Assembly: GCA_023014485.1 (NCBI GenBank)
Contig: JAJOZX010005524.1
Location: 122,501 to 186,500 of the forward strand
DNA: 64,000 nucleotides
Reading direction: 5' to 3'
Origin: Bathynomus jamesi
Taxonomy: Eukaryota; Arthropoda; Malacostraca; Isopoda; Cirolanidae
Every line of letters starts with the position of its first letter. The first letter of the stretch is position 1. Both the position numbers and the translations under genes were made by a program. Positions 1 through 11,064 of this stretch are shown piece after piece. The notes below the pieces were generated by a model. It was given only the letters and a program-made list of their open reading frames with translations. It was not told the DNA's origin and ran no database searches.

Positions 1-17
1 GGTCAGAGAAGGCTCAG

Positions 18-281
18 TCACGCCAGAGTTCCAGTCAATAAATAAGCTCCGAGAGTTTTGGTGGCATCTGGGTTGATGTCAAGAATCTTCCTGGGTCTGA
101 CACTGCAGTCTCCTACCTGTGTGTCCTCATCTCCTACACCTCTGATTTCCAGTATCCTCTTCACTGCCTCCCTCCTCTCCTCCTCCACCTCCACCTTACT
201 GCACAGCATGGCCTGGAGCACAGCCTCAAAGTGTGCATACCAGGCTGATCTCTTCACTGTAGGTATCACTGCAGGGATCAC
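18..281 (-). pseudogene. Fragment of an arthropod transposon-associated protein
   Basis: An 87-codon open segment on the minus strand runs to near the window edge. It reads like the region of multicopy arthropod transposon proteins that follows a pattern of the type 'HxExLLxAML...R..A..RIL..R', then a proline/arginine-rich stretch and a N-P-x-A-T-K motif (here QAMLCSKVEVEEERREAV and INPDATKTL). No start, splice site or terminal repeat is visible, and no partner exon lies downstream, so I treat it as a decayed exon or 3' remnant. The family assignment is from memory of the pattern and is weak. A host gene exon cannot be excluded. Confidence 0.35.
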
Positions 282-444
282 TATTCTGTAAACGTAATAA
301 AACTAACTCGCCATGAACCTCCTTCACTTTCACTTCGGAACTTGTATTTAGTGGAAATCATTGCCTCATCCCGCACACTCATTATAAATCTCGAAGGGGA
401 TTTATGTTGTTATGCTCATTTTTATAATTATTGCTATTTCTCTC

Positions 445-537
445 TTAACCCTTTACTGCCAAAAGGACAAATTTTTAACCTTTCAAATACACGCATTCAT
501 AACTTAACCCTACAAATATTTGGCCAGTAAAGGGTAA
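445..537. mobile_element. Short TTAA-flanked MITE
   Basis: About 90 bp begins TTAA-CCCTTTACTGCCAAA and ends TTGGCCAGTAAAGGG, so the ends are near-perfect inverted repeats. The TTAA on the left is the piggyBac-type target, but the right flank has decayed to TAAATT. It has no coding capacity. CCCTTTA-type ends recur at 1,826 and 36,078. Confidence 0.5.
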
Positions 538-571
538 ATTCTAGTTTAATAAATGTTTTCGATAAAAAATA

Positions 572-770
572 GTGATCACCGGAATCAGGACCCCCAGCCT
601 TCTTTAGTCAGCTTTATAGGCTAACTAACGAAAATATCACGACCTAACTAACCAGTCGTCAAGGGCGTACAGTTGACCTAACGATTGGTTAGGTTAGGTC
701 GTGATATTTTCGTTAGTTAGCCTTATAAGGTAACTAAAGAAGGCTGGGGGCCCTGATCTTCAGGTGATCC
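572..770. repeat. Fold-back palindrome carrying the TAACGAAAATATCACGAC core
   Basis: The two arms are about 88 bp and nearly identical when one is reversed. From outside in they read GTGATCACC..., CCCCCAGCCTTCTTTAG, AGGCTAACTAACG, AAAATATCACGACC and TAACCAATCG, around a short asymmetric spacer with AAGGGCGTACAGTTGACC. It is non-coding. The inner part recurs at 16.5, 17.4, 17.6, 18.9, 42.9, 43.9, 54.4 and 59.5 kb. The copy at 59.5 kb also shares the CCTTCTTTAG stretch but has different outermost sequence. Confidence 0.8.
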
Positions 771-1825
771 AAAATAGCTGAACGGTATTTATAATTATTA
801 TACAAATTGAGGTCTCTTGGCGTAAAAATCCAATATAAAGATAGACTAATTCGCAGTATGTGGCAACTTTCGGCATTAAATTAAGCAGATTTTCAATCTT
901 TCTTACGTATTTAGAGAGATTTAATTAAATTTATTTTCCCAAGTTGATGTATTAATATACGGACACTACATTAAAAATGTTCAAATTTGTACTCAGAAAC
1001 AGTTATTACTGTAGGTAGAATCAGTTAATTTTCTGAGTTCAGTCGACTTTCATGAGGTGTCTGCAAAATATGCCCATCGAACAGCTATTTAAATAAAGCG
1101 GTGTCTATTCTATCACTAAAGTATCATTAAACTATCATTACACCTATCATTAAACTACTACTCAGACCCATTGTCAGTTAATCTTACGGGAAGTGGTGTC
1201 ACGACGTTACATTCTGATTGTACTCGTATATCCAATAAATATATACTTGAGTTGAGGTTTTCCTAAGTTCTTGCCTATATAATAAATACATACTGTATAA
1301 TTACACTCAGTAGTGTTGAAAACAAATTCAATTAAAAAATGTATATAGTGCACTTGGCTAATGTTTACTCTGCACAAAAAATATAGACGAATGAAAGTAA
1401 GACTTAAATAAATTAAGTAAATTCTATAATTACTCTGCAACGTAATACATTATTTTCATTTCTATTTTTTTGTTAAGGTCTTCAAGGTCTGTGATCCTTT
1501 CATTAATTACAGTACTTTGAACAATTAACAAATTAGCAAAAGCGGTATGGCTGTTGGGATTGTAAAAATTGAGGGTTTATTAATAAATATAAAATAATAG
1601 GATTTATAATACATAAACGAAAAATATAAATAAGTAACATAGAAATCTCGTGTAGGTCTAAAATAAATTTAGAAAATGGACGTGACTTTTACCACAAAAA
1701 CAGCCAGACAAGTCCAAGCACGTTCATACGTGTTTAAAAACGAATTAATGTTCAACCAATTAAGCATTAGAATAATAGTCACGTGATATAACACCTTTTT
1801 CATCCAATTACGTCATAAATTAGTG
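771..1825. other. AT-rich intergenic DNA, no gene recognised
   Basis: No ORF over 80 codons has a recognisable motif, and no clear repeat boundary or RNA gene is visible. Confidence 0.5.
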
Positions 1826-2052
1826 TTAACCCTTTAATGCCCAGTGTGTGAAATTTTCATCGTTAACTTTGGAAGCAATTTTAGACCTTCCAGTTCCCAA
1901 TGTGTGAAATTTAACACATTTCGTATTTTATTAATTATGAACAATAAAACTTTGTAAAATATATTTTTCAGTTATTTTGGGTCCAATTAAACGATTTTTA
2001 TATCCCAATTTTTTTTTTTCTTTTCGACTTAATTTGGGTATGAAAGGGTTAA
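1826..2052. mobile_element. piggyBac-like MITE with TTAA target duplication
   Basis: The 227-bp unit starts TTAA-CCCTTTAATGCCCA and ends TGGGTATGAAAGGG-TTAA. The terminal inverted repeats match at 12 of 14 positions, and both ends abut TTAA, the duplication left by piggyBac transposases. The interior is AT-rich and non-coding, with a partial internal repeat of AGTGTGTGAAATTT. Confidence 0.65.
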
Positions 2053-2565
2053 GATAGTACTTTAGATAAATATAAAAATTTAATCTTGTGAAATAGGTCA
2101 AATAAGTTTGATTAAATAATATAAGAGCTTGTCCATCAGAAGTTCATATTTTTCCCTCCCTTGTCATTTATTATTTTAACAGTTCCATCGAGCCCGTGGG
2201 AAATGGGGCCTACTTTCACGATGAACTTAAGCCGGTAAACTCAATACGTTTCTCTCCTAGGGTCTACTGGAAGGAAACTTTTCTTCAGGCCTTAGGCCTA
2301 GTCTTGTTCCGTTTTAACCGAGACCTATTCTTGTCCCACCCTAAGCTTTTATTCATGTTACGCGCGAGGCTTATCCTGTTTCTTTCGAACAACTTGATTT
2401 CCGATCAAGTTGTTCCTCATTTATTAATTGTATAATGTAAGTGTAATTTAATTTAACTTGTGAGAAACACAAGATTAAAAGTGTAAAAGCTTAATAGTGT
2501 TTTATAACAACAGTTAAATGAAAATTTGGAAACTAGAACGATAAACAGATAAATAATGTTAGCCT
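2053..2565. other. Non-coding stretch with a small hairpin
   Basis: No recognisable gene. A hairpin with 11-bp arms (AACAACTTGAT at 2,388 and ATCAAGTTGTT at 2,404, 5-nt loop) is the only structure noted. The 79-codon open frame at 2,196-2,435 resembles no family I know. Confidence 0.4.
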
Positions 2566-2578
2566 ACTTAGGCGAAGT

Positions 2579-3049
2579 AGACTAACAAATACATACCCAA
2601 GGGCAACATTAGGAAATATAACCCAAATTGCACTAGAGAAATAGTCCACCTCATAAGGCACCGTAACAATCTCAAACATAATACAAAAACATCACACACA
2701 GAAGCCATAAAACAGCAGATACAACAGCTCAACACAGAAATAAACAACAAACTTAAAGAAAAACAAACAGAAACATTAGGGAATTCATAACACTAAACCA
2801 CTCCACATATACATCCAGGCTATACAAGACTATAAACAGCATTACCCACTCTAACAGCGGCATTCACACCTCACACGTGGCTATCTGTCGCAGCCAAAAT
2901 AATATCCCAAAATATACACAACAAGCTAACATTCAAGTTAATCACTACGCAAAGATAAGTAACTTAAACAGAGACAACAACCAGAAACACGCAGACAGAC
3001 AAACAGCCAGACACAAGAAAACCTACAGACTCGACACGACCATTACACC
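2579..3049 (+). pseudogene. Linker between endonuclease and reverse transcriptase of the split LINE
   Basis: On the plus strand the segment reads as a charged, Asn/His/Lys-rich linker (for example HLIRHRNNLKHNTK, then a run ending DTTITP). One in-frame stop and frame changes are present near 2,770-2,790. This type of sequence lies between the endonuclease and reverse-transcriptase domains in LINEs. It is cut off at 3,049 by the polymerase-bearing element and resumes at 13,489. The 5' end coincides with the target duplication, so the upstream endonuclease was never copied here. Confidence 0.7.
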
Positions 3050-3109
3050 AGTAGTATAGCCGCAAAAGGGGAGAGTGCAGGAATGTTGCAGGTTATTATG
3101 TAATGTTGC

Positions 3110-3195
3110 AAAGGGGGGTGGGGTTGTTGCAAAGGAGGGGAGGGGGTTGTTGCAAAGGGGGGATGTTGCAAAGGGGGGTGGGGGAAAAACTTGGA
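3110..3195 (+). repeat. Subterminal G-rich TTGCAAAGGGG repeats (left)
   Basis: Four units of the form TTGCAAAGGGGGG occur close to the element tip, with several runs of four or more G, so a G-quadruplex on this strand is plausible. The right arm has the complementary C-rich block with about six more degenerate units. Confidence 0.75.
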
Positions 3196-3308
3196 GGCGG
3201 CGTTATCCCCCAAGAGAAAGAAGAAGGAGGAGAGAAAGGAGGAGAGGTGTTCACCTGGCAGGAGCCAAGTGCACACTAAGACTTCCAGCCGGGCTGGCGG
3301 TTGTTTTA

Positions 3309-3860
3309 TAGGCTCCTAATCAGCCAGTTGCGTAAATGGCTTGAGTTGCCAGATACCGCGATACCATTGTATACATTATTATAGACTCCTAATCAGCCAG
3401 TTGGCTGTTGTCAGATACCTCTTTTTAGCAGTATTATTGCATACATTATTATTATATACGCCTAATCAGCCAGTTGGCTGAGTTGCCAGATAGCGCCATG
3501 TATTCCATTGTATACACTTATTATAGACTCCTAATCAGCCAGTTGGCTGGTTGTCAGATACCTCTTTTTAGCAGTATTATTGCATACATTATTATTATTA
3601 TATACGCCTAATCAGCCAGTTGGCTGAGTTGCCAGATAGCGCCATGTATTCCATTGTATACACTATTATAGACTCCTAATCAGCCAGTTGGCTGGTTATC
3701 AGATACCTCTTTTTAGCAGTATATTGCATACATTATTATTATATACGCCTAATCAGCCAGTTGGCTGAGTTGCCAGATAGCTCCATGTATTCCGAAGACA
3801 GAGTTGCCAGATACCATTGTATACACTATTATAGACTCCTAATCAGCCAGTTGGCTTAGA
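3309..3860. repeat. Subterminal repeats with palindrome CAGCCAGTTGGCTG (left arm, 8 units)
   Basis: Eight spaced copies of CTAATCAGCCAGTTGGCTG start their palindrome at about 3,321, 3,394, 3,467, 3,536, 3,613, 3,681, 3,754 and 3,844, a spacing of 65-90 bp. Between them alternate 'TTGCCAGATA' and 'GTCAGATACCTC' motifs. CAGCCA and TGGCTG are inverted about two central bases, so each unit looks like a dimeric protein-binding site. The first and last units are degenerate. Confidence 0.8.
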
Positions 3861-3939
3861 AGGCTTAAATATTGCCAGATACCTGTTGTATACAGAATAC
3901 CGGTAGTAGAAGGCATAACAATAAACAACATTGCATCAT

Positions 3940-4112
3940 TCTTTTTATTATAAATATATAGAAAATAAATATACATTTGAGGAATATGCGTTATAACAGA
4001 AATATATACACACAATTATGGATATAATATATATAAAATAAAAATATACATTTCAAATAAATATACATTTGAGGAATATGCGTATAACAGAAATATATAC
4101 ACACAATTATGG

Positions 4113-4144
<32 letters not shown>

Positions 4145-4390
4145 AAATATACATTTCATATACATTTCAATATGTACATAACAGAAATATATACAATATG
4201 TACATAACAGTACAGGAGAAATATACACACACACAATTATGGTGATATATAAAATAAAATATACATTTCATATACACTTCAATATGTACATAACAGTACA
4301 GGAGAAATATCAAGCAAAATATATATATATATATATAAACATAAATCAATAGAAATATGCGTATAATCGTCAAGCAAAATATATTATATA
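3940..4390. repeat. AT-rich satellite block (left arm)
   Basis: Tandem, imperfect units contain ACATTTGAGGAATATGCG, ATAACAGAAATATATACACAC and TA-dinucleotide tracts. The same block in inverted orientation lies at 12,150-12,710. Open frames here are low-complexity translations and not genes. Confidence 0.7.
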
Positions 4391-4392
4391 TA

Positions 4393-4760
4393 CAATTCAC
4401 TTTTTTTCAAAATACTAAAATCGGTCTTAATCGAGTTTACAATTACATCATTATTGCTCTGCATTACGCAGTCTATGCGGCTTAATAATATTTCATCGCT
4501 TAAAGTATAGGGAAACCTGTATTCGATATGAATGGCTTTCATATCGTTCAGTACTATTTTTGTCCCCACTTTAAAACGGTTGGCAAGTCATCTTTAAACA
4601 TGTCTAGAATACAATCAAAAGCACGCACAAAGAGTTCATCGTTAGCTACATTATTAAAACAAGTTTATAAGAATGCTTTTCCAATCGAGGGTTATTTCTA
4701 CCGACTCGAGCTTTTCAATCGGAACTCTTCACTCAACATAGCGGCAATTGAAATAATCTT
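4393..4760 (-). pseudogene. Left-arm copy of the 115-aa unidentified ORF
   Basis: Read on the minus strand this is the counterpart of the intact ORF at 11,801-12,148. The last ~55 codons (from GTKIVLNDMKAIHIEYR) are collinear with it, with single substitutions, but upstream the frame is broken relative to the right copy. No function is recognised. Confidence 0.7.
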
Positions 4761-4761
4761 C

Positions 4762-5477
4762 TAAATCGTTACGGCAACTGCGCGTTTATAAAGAAATAGT
4801 TCTTCAGGGTGAACGGTGTAGTGAGCTCAGCCTTGTACCGATCAATTGCTTTGTACCAAAGTTCATGGTATTTCAAAGAGTCTAAACTTTTTAAATAAAC
4901 ATCCAGCACTAGACATTCTCACCAGTCCTACACTCGGTAAACCCATCGAGCAGAGCAGTGTATGCGTATTCAAGAACTGTATCAAAATAAAGCATATCCG
5001 TAACACGCGCGTCTAATATAGGTTTCAGTTTACGGAATCCGACGATTTCAAACATTCTGTCGAGGATGAAACGGTTCGCGTAGGAATAAGAGCGTTATTA
5101 TCAGAAGCATTCTTCCACATCAGCCTTATATCAATGCATGGCCGATCGTTATTTTATACACACCGTACATACAACGGCGTATGAGGGGCGCGTCACTAAT
5201 CTGCTCTCTTCTTGTACCTACGTTAGCAGGTATTTTTATAACGATCTTCACACCACTTATAACTATCACAAAGATTCTATTCATCTCCTCGATACTTAAA
5301 TAAACCCGTTTGTTTTGTCGGTCTACATTCCGTTTCCAGTACATAGCTAATGGTACCGGAATTACGCCTGAACACGCGCAACGATTTCGTCACGGACACA
5401 TCGTACGAGGCGTTGAGAATGCTGCTCAAAGGAAGTTCCATCGTATTCGAGGAGCGCAGTTCTACTCGGTTCAAGCT
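4762..5477 (-). pseudogene. Left-arm copy of the 248-aa unidentified ORF
   Basis: This is the inverted counterpart of 11,065-11,811. The segment beginning MNRVELRSSNTMELPLSS is clearly alike, but small indels (for example near 5,250, 5,340 and 5,080) split it into short frames. The right-arm gene is uninterrupted, so the left copy is the decayed one. Confidence 0.75.
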
Positions 5478-5639
5478 CTGAGATAACTATGAGCCGTGTG
5501 AGGCACAGGCAGGAACGGTTCGACGGGCGGCTGACTCGATGATACGTGAATGGGCATGTTCGTACGACTCGAATTGTTGCACATATTGTTTTTCCGTTTC
5601 GTCACTACCAGCCTACGCACTTTGGATAAGAAAACTAGG

Positions 5640-6216
5640 CGCTAATCATCTCCACACTCCGGCGCACTATTTGAGAGGAACATATGCTCAATTTTTCCTT
5701 TCTACCCATCAAACGATGCTCGTCTCTAAAATCTGTTAAAAACTCACGCCATGGCACTAGCCACAACCTCACTATGAACCTCATCTGATATACGTTAATA
5801 TAGTGATAAAAACACCTAAGATTGTCCATGATCACGAGATTCACATTTTCAGACGCTTAGGGTATGAGTAATCGACATGGTGTAGCATGACGTAATACCG
5901 CTTGTCACACACCCATCACAAGGCTCATTATCCATACCTGCTGCTTCTCTTCTGCACGGGTTGTTTCTTTTACTTCACGGTGATGTGAGACTTTATAAAG
6001 TTTAGCCCTGCAGCATACTTCAGCACATCGTCTGGCAACGAAAGCCTTCAACAGTCTCACCAGAAACATCCGTAGAGTATTTGTACATCTTGGAACTTCG
6101 CACAATCCAATGTGGTTTTAAAAGAGGCATAGGAGGGAGGAATAGGAAGTTTTTCGGTATCCACCAATCCTCACACTTTACTGAATACCATTTCATAAAC
6201 GTTGTGCAAGCAATAT
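5640..6216 (-). pseudogene. Left-arm copy of the KETTRAEEKQQ-type ORF
   Basis: The minus strand carries the counterpart of 10,311-10,899, recognisable by VKETTRAEEKQQVWIMSLV. Compared with the right arm it lacks single bases at two places near the start of the shared segment, and further indels follow. Neither copy is clearly intact. Function unknown. Confidence 0.65.
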
Positions 6217-6350
6217 TAAGGTAGCCATTTCAATATACGTCTGATCTGAATACACGTCTGATCTCTCGGGCTTACTGCGGTCGACTGACCACGCAGGGAC
6301 TCCCAGATAGTAGCATGACTCACGCAGTGGGCGGAGCTTAGAACTTTCAC

Positions 6351-6382
<32 letters not shown>
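6351..6382. repeat. (CA)n microsatellite
   Basis: A CA tract of about 16 units, the left-arm counterpart of the TG tract at 10,147-10,186, which is longer. Confidence 0.95.
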
Positions 6383-6385
<3 letters not shown>

Positions 6386-6516
6386 GGAGAAAGTGAAACG
6401 CTATTTGATTTATTGAGATATTCATATATTTACAAATACGATTCGAGATATTCAAGTTATATATATATATATATATTTACAAATAGATACGATTATATAC
6501 AAGACGTGTGAGTTAG

Positions 6517-6810
6517 AAGCATCATTGGTATCCAAAGGTACGGTATCATAGGTGCCAGGTAATGGTAACGTTTCCTATAGGTGTTACGGCACACCATCGT
6601 ACCCTAAGTTCCTTCACGCCTCCCAGTTCTGCGCCCGAAAATTGTGGGTGCCTACAATTAGTTGGTGAGGTTGCAAACATACTAGATCCTTCAACGACTC
6701 AAAGTTAACAACTCCCGATTCGCATGGTTGAGCGTAATACCCTTTGCCTTCACGATATATTTCATTTCATCCCCTACCCTGACCCGTACCCCATAAGTCT
6801 TAGGTCCTGT
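6517..6810 (-). pseudogene. Inverted partial copy of the PolB 3' end
   Basis: The minus strand repeats the terminal ~98 codons of the polymerase gene (KTYGVRVRVGDEMKY through the C-terminus), and the match stops abruptly at 6,810. This partial copy shows that the arm boundary lies inside the polymerase gene. That is expected if the left arm arose by inverted duplication of the right end and not by ordinary terminal repeats. Confidence 0.85.
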
Positions 6811-6838
6811 AGACTGTGAACTTGAATTTGACTGTAAT

Positions 6839-9800
6839 ATGGGTCCTGAAGAGCTGAGAAAGGTAGAACAGGAAATGAATGTGCGCATAGTTATATTTGG
6901 TTTGGATGATCGCCGCCGGACTGTGTATGTTTTTAAAAGCTGTGTGAGAGATCGTACAAGGCCCCTACTTATTTTAGGATTGTCAGGGACAACGTATCTC
7001 CCCATCCGTAATATAAGGGGGCTTTACGCGAGTTATGACAAAAGTCGAAAATATGGGAGACATCATGATTTGTGTAAGGGGTGCCTCGAGTTTGCGGATG
7101 ATATAGTGAGACATTGTAAAGAATGTCACATGGTATGTGAGCAGTGTAAAAGCACCAAATGTGAAAGCCGTGTAGTTGAGAGAGAGACTGTGATGTGTGT
7201 AGACGCACATTTTTCAATAATAGCTGCTTTGATCTCCATAAATCAATTGGTACGTGCAGGAAAATGAGAATCTGTGAATGTGGTATGTTTCACACAATGG
7301 ATAATTGGGGAAAATTTAAGCACAAGTGCGACGTAATTCACTGTCCTACATGCCAGGAGGAATATAAGGCGGATGGAGTAAAGCATGTGTGTTATATGAA
7401 AGATGCTAAGCCTAAAAATAACCCTTGTATAACTGTGTACTACGATATAGAAACATATACGAACGCTGAAACCAAAGAGGTAATTCCACATTTACTTGTG
7501 AGCCAGACCATCTGTGATGAGTGTATGGGTATCGAATGTGACGAGTGCCCCAAATGCGGTAAACGGACAAACGTTTTTAAAACGAATGTCAGCGATAGTC
7601 CTGTGAAACTATTTGTGTCCTATATTGTCAAGTTAGCCGACAAGTTCAAAAAAATGACTGTGTATATTCTCGCCCATAACGGGGCAAAGTTTGACACGCA
7701 GTTCCTTTATAAGGAGTTGCTTGAACACGAATCCTCTGAGATATTTACAGGTGATCCATTGAAAAGAGGCAACAAATTAATACAGATGCAGATAAGAGGC
7801 AATGTACAATTTAAAGATACTTTATTATTCACACCTTGTAAATTAGCAAAGCTACCCAAGGTGATGGGAGTAGCAGCTGAAGTTTCCAAAGGATACTTCC
7901 CATACACTTTCCTCACCAGCGAGACTTTAAACTACGTAGGCCCACCACCCCCAAACATTATTTTGACTGCATGGATGAACGTGAAGACTTTGATCGATAC
8001 TACGACAGTTTTAATGAAAGTAACCCTTATAATATAGCTGATGAATGTGAGCGTTATTGCGTGAATGATGTGCGCGTGCTTAGAGTATGTTTCCAGGCCT
8101 TTAGAAGTATGTACATAGCCCGTTTCAAATGCGATCCACTGCAAGTCGCAACCACCATCGCATCATTATGTTTTACGGTGTTCAAGAATAACTTCATGCC
8201 TAAAGACACCTTAGCCATTATTCACCGAAACAACCCCCGCAGTTACGGACACAAGGCTATTTACTGGCTCATACACCTGCAGCAACAAACAGGTGTATAC
8301 ATAAAGCACGCCCGCAACACGGGTGAAGTACCCATTAAGATTAATGGACGTGTTTTTTGGGTTGATGGGTTAAGTGAAAACCGTGTCACTGGTGTGAAGA
8401 CTGTGTATTCCTTTAATGGATGCTGGTGGCATGGATGCCCCCGCCCTGAGTGCGGGTACGTCGGAGATATCACGGTAGGTCTCCTGCCGACTGTCTTGCA
8501 TCGACCCGCACCCGCGATCAACTTATAGGATCACAGTTCACTCACAAAGTCTTGTGGGAGCATGAATATGATGCACGGATGGAGACAGACGATGTATACC
8601 GTGAGGAAATAAAAACGATCAAGCGTTCAATGGTGCTGGATCCTCTCAAATGTGGTGATAGCTTGTTTGGAGGACGTACAAATCCTTTCAGACTATACTT
8701 CCCACCTACGGAGGGCGTGAAGCTCCATTACTACGATTTCTGTTCTTTATACCCATACGTGATGAAGAGCAATCCGTACCCCGTGGGCGCTCCTGAGAAA
8801 CTGGTGGGACCTAGCATACCCTCCATCAATGAATTTTCAAAAAATTTGAATGATCATTACTTTGGGCTCTCTTTCGTAGACGTACTCCCCCCACGCAATT
8901 TATGGATGCCGATCTTACCTGTCGTTATCGACGACAAGCTCATGTTTCCCCTGTGCGTGAAGTGCGCGGAAGAGGATAACGGCGAATGTAACCATATACC
9001 CCACCAGCGTAAGATCAGAGGCGTATATACAAGTCCTGAGCTGGCCCTAGCCGTACGCCATGGTTATAGAATACTGAAGATACACGAGGTGTGGAGGTTT
9101 CAGAAGCTCCCAACCTTTTCACACCATATATAAACGCCTTTTTGAAGGATAAGGTTGAAGCATCAGGGTATCCGCGAGGAGTTGATACCGAAGATGAAAA
9201 GTCTGCCTATATTCAACGTTACCGCGACCGCGAAGGTATACAACTTGATCGTGTCCAAATTGTAAAGAATCCTGGCAAGCGCTTTAGTGCAAAGTTGTGT
9301 CTAAACAGTCTATGGGGAAAATTTGCGCAGAATACCGGCAGAGGGAACATTCATTTGGCACAAAGTTATAGCGATGTCTGGGATTATGCCAATGCCCCCG
9401 ATAAAGAGGTCATGGAGATCGTGAATGTAGGTAATACTTACGTAATAAAGTACAACAACACTGAATTTGCCACAGATACCTCAAGGGTTACAAACATACC
9501 TGTGGCGAGCTTCACAACAGCCTACGCCCGTATAAAACTTTGGGGTCTATTGCATTCTCTTGGGCGGAGAGTATTGTATGCCGATACAGATAGCGTGATA
9601 TTCACAGAGAGGGAGGGTGATTACATGCCCGCTATTGGGGAGTTCCTCGGCGAGCTCACTGATGAGATCAAGGATGAGTATGGGGACGACGCATACGCCG
9701 ACTCTTTTATCTCAACAGGACCTAAGACTTATGGGGTACGGGTCAGGGTAGGGGATGAAATGAAATATATCGTGAAGGCAAAGGGTATTACGCTCAACCA

Positions 9801-10008
9801 TGCGAATCGGGAGGTTGTTAACTTTGAGTCGTTGAAGGATCTAGTATGTTTGGAACCTCACCAACTAATTGTAGGCACCCACAATTTTCGGGCGCAGAAG
9901 CTGGGAGGCGTGAAGGAACTTAGGGGTACGATGGTGTGCCGTAACACCTATAGGAAACGTTACCAGTTACCTGGCACCTATGATACCGTACCCTTTGGAT
10001 ACCAATGA
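6839..10008 (+). pseudogene. Protein-primed type-B DNA polymerase (Polinton-type), frameshifted
   Basis: The product would copy the element's DNA from a protein primer. Cysteine clusters lie at the N-terminal end (CKGCLEF, CKECHMVCEQCKSTKC, then CPTCQEEY...HVCYM), as in Polinton polymerases. The 3'-5' exonuclease motifs follow: VYYDIETY (Exo I, 7,438), AHNGAKFDTQF (Exo II, 7,676) and YCVNDVRVL (Exo III, 8,057). Next come YYDFCSLYPYVMK (motif A, 8,730), KLCLNSLWGKF (motif B, 9,292), YADTDSVIF (motif C, 9,580) and a KTYGVRV segment near the end. All catalytic motifs are readable, but the gene is split over five frame segments with shifts near 7,200, 7,945, 8,470 and 9,100, so it is inactive as it stands. 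The last ~98 codons lie in the right arm. The ATG at 6,839 follows the arm boundary by only 28 bp, so the original start may be lost. Confidence 0.9.
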
Positions 10009-10144
10009 TGCTTCTAACTCACACGTCTTGTATATAATCGTATCTATTTGTAAATATATATATATATATATAACTTGAATATCTCGAATCGTATTTGTAA
10101 ATATATGAATATCTCAATAAATCAAATAGCGTTTCACTTTCTCC

Positions 10145-10146
<2 letters not shown>

Positions 10147-10186
<40 letters not shown>
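10147..10186. repeat. (TG)n microsatellite
   Basis: About 20 TG units directly upstream of the arm gene at 10,311. Open frames starting within the tract are artefacts. Confidence 0.95.
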
Positions 10187-10187
<1 letters not shown>

Positions 10188-10310
10188 GTGAAAGTTCTAA
10201 GCTCCGCCCACTGCGTGAGTCATGCTACTATCTGGGAGTCCCTGCGTGGTCAGTCGACCGCAGTAAGCCCGAGAGATCAGACGTGTATTCAGATCAGACG
10301 TATATTGAAA

Positions 10311-10899
10311 TGGCTACCTTTAATATTGCTTGCACAACGTTTATGAAATGGTATTCAGTAAAGTGTGAGGATGTGGTGGATACCGAAAAACTTCCTATTC
10401 CCCCTCCTATGCCTCTTTTAAAACCACATTGGATTGTGCGAAGTTCCAAGATGTACAAATACTCTACGGATGTTCTGGTGAGACTGTTGAAGGCTTTCGT
10501 TGCACAGACGATGTGCTGAAGTATGCTGCAGGGCTAAACTTTATAAAGTCTCACATACACCGTGAAGTAAAAGAAACAACGCGTGCAGAAGAGAAGCAGC
10601 AGGTATGGATAATGAGCCTTGTGGATGGGTGGTGTGACAAGCGGTATTACGTCATGCTACACCATGTCGATTACTCATACCCTACGTCTGAAAATGTGAA
10701 TCTCGTGATCATGGACAATCTTAGGTGTTTTTATCACTATATTAACGTATATCATGATGAGGTTCATAGTGAGGTTGTGGCTAGTGCCATGCGTGAGTTT
10801 TTAACAGATTTTAGAGACGAGTATCGTTTGATGGGTAGAAAGGAAAAATATGAGCATATGTTCCTCTCAAATAGTGCGCCGGAGTGTGGAGATGATTAG
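10311..10899 (+). pseudogene. Unidentified arm ORF (KETTRAEEKQQ type), one frame break
   Basis: The likely start is the ATG at 10,311 (MATFNIACTTFMKWYSVK). The frame changes between about 10,440 and 10,510 and then runs to a stop at 10,897. The product would be about 190 residues, with a basic patch (HREVKETTRAEEKQQ) followed by mixed aliphatic/aromatic stretches (KRYYVMLHHVDYSYP, NVNLVIMDNLRCFYHY). No signal peptide, zinc cluster or nucleotide-binding motif is visible, and I recognise no family. It is co-oriented with the polymerase and starts about 300 bp after its stop. Confidence 0.55.
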
Positions 10900-11064
10900 C
10901 GCCTAGTCTTATCCAAAGTGCGTAGGCTGGTAGTGACGAAACGGAAAAACAAATATGTGCAACAATTCGAGTCGTACGAACATGCCCATTCACGTATCAT
11001 CGAGTCAGCCGCCCGTCGAACCGTTCCTGCCTGTGCCTCACACGGCTCATAGTTATCTCAGAGC

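Larger units (their letters stand above)
3050..6810. repeat. Left inverted arm of the Polinton-like element
   Basis: The sequence matches the reverse complement of 9,715-13,482 throughout. The inner boundary is sharp: ...CTTAGGTCCTGT at 6,810 against ACAGGACCTAAG starting at 9,715. The arm includes an inverted duplicate of the last ~100 codons of the polymerase gene. Its gene copies carry more frame breaks than those in the right arm. Confidence 0.9.

Noticed and set aside
3321..3860. CRISPR-like array (regular repeat and spacer)
   Set aside because: Repeats are palindromic, spacers are themselves repeats, the array is mirrored in the other arm, and the DNA is eukaryotic.
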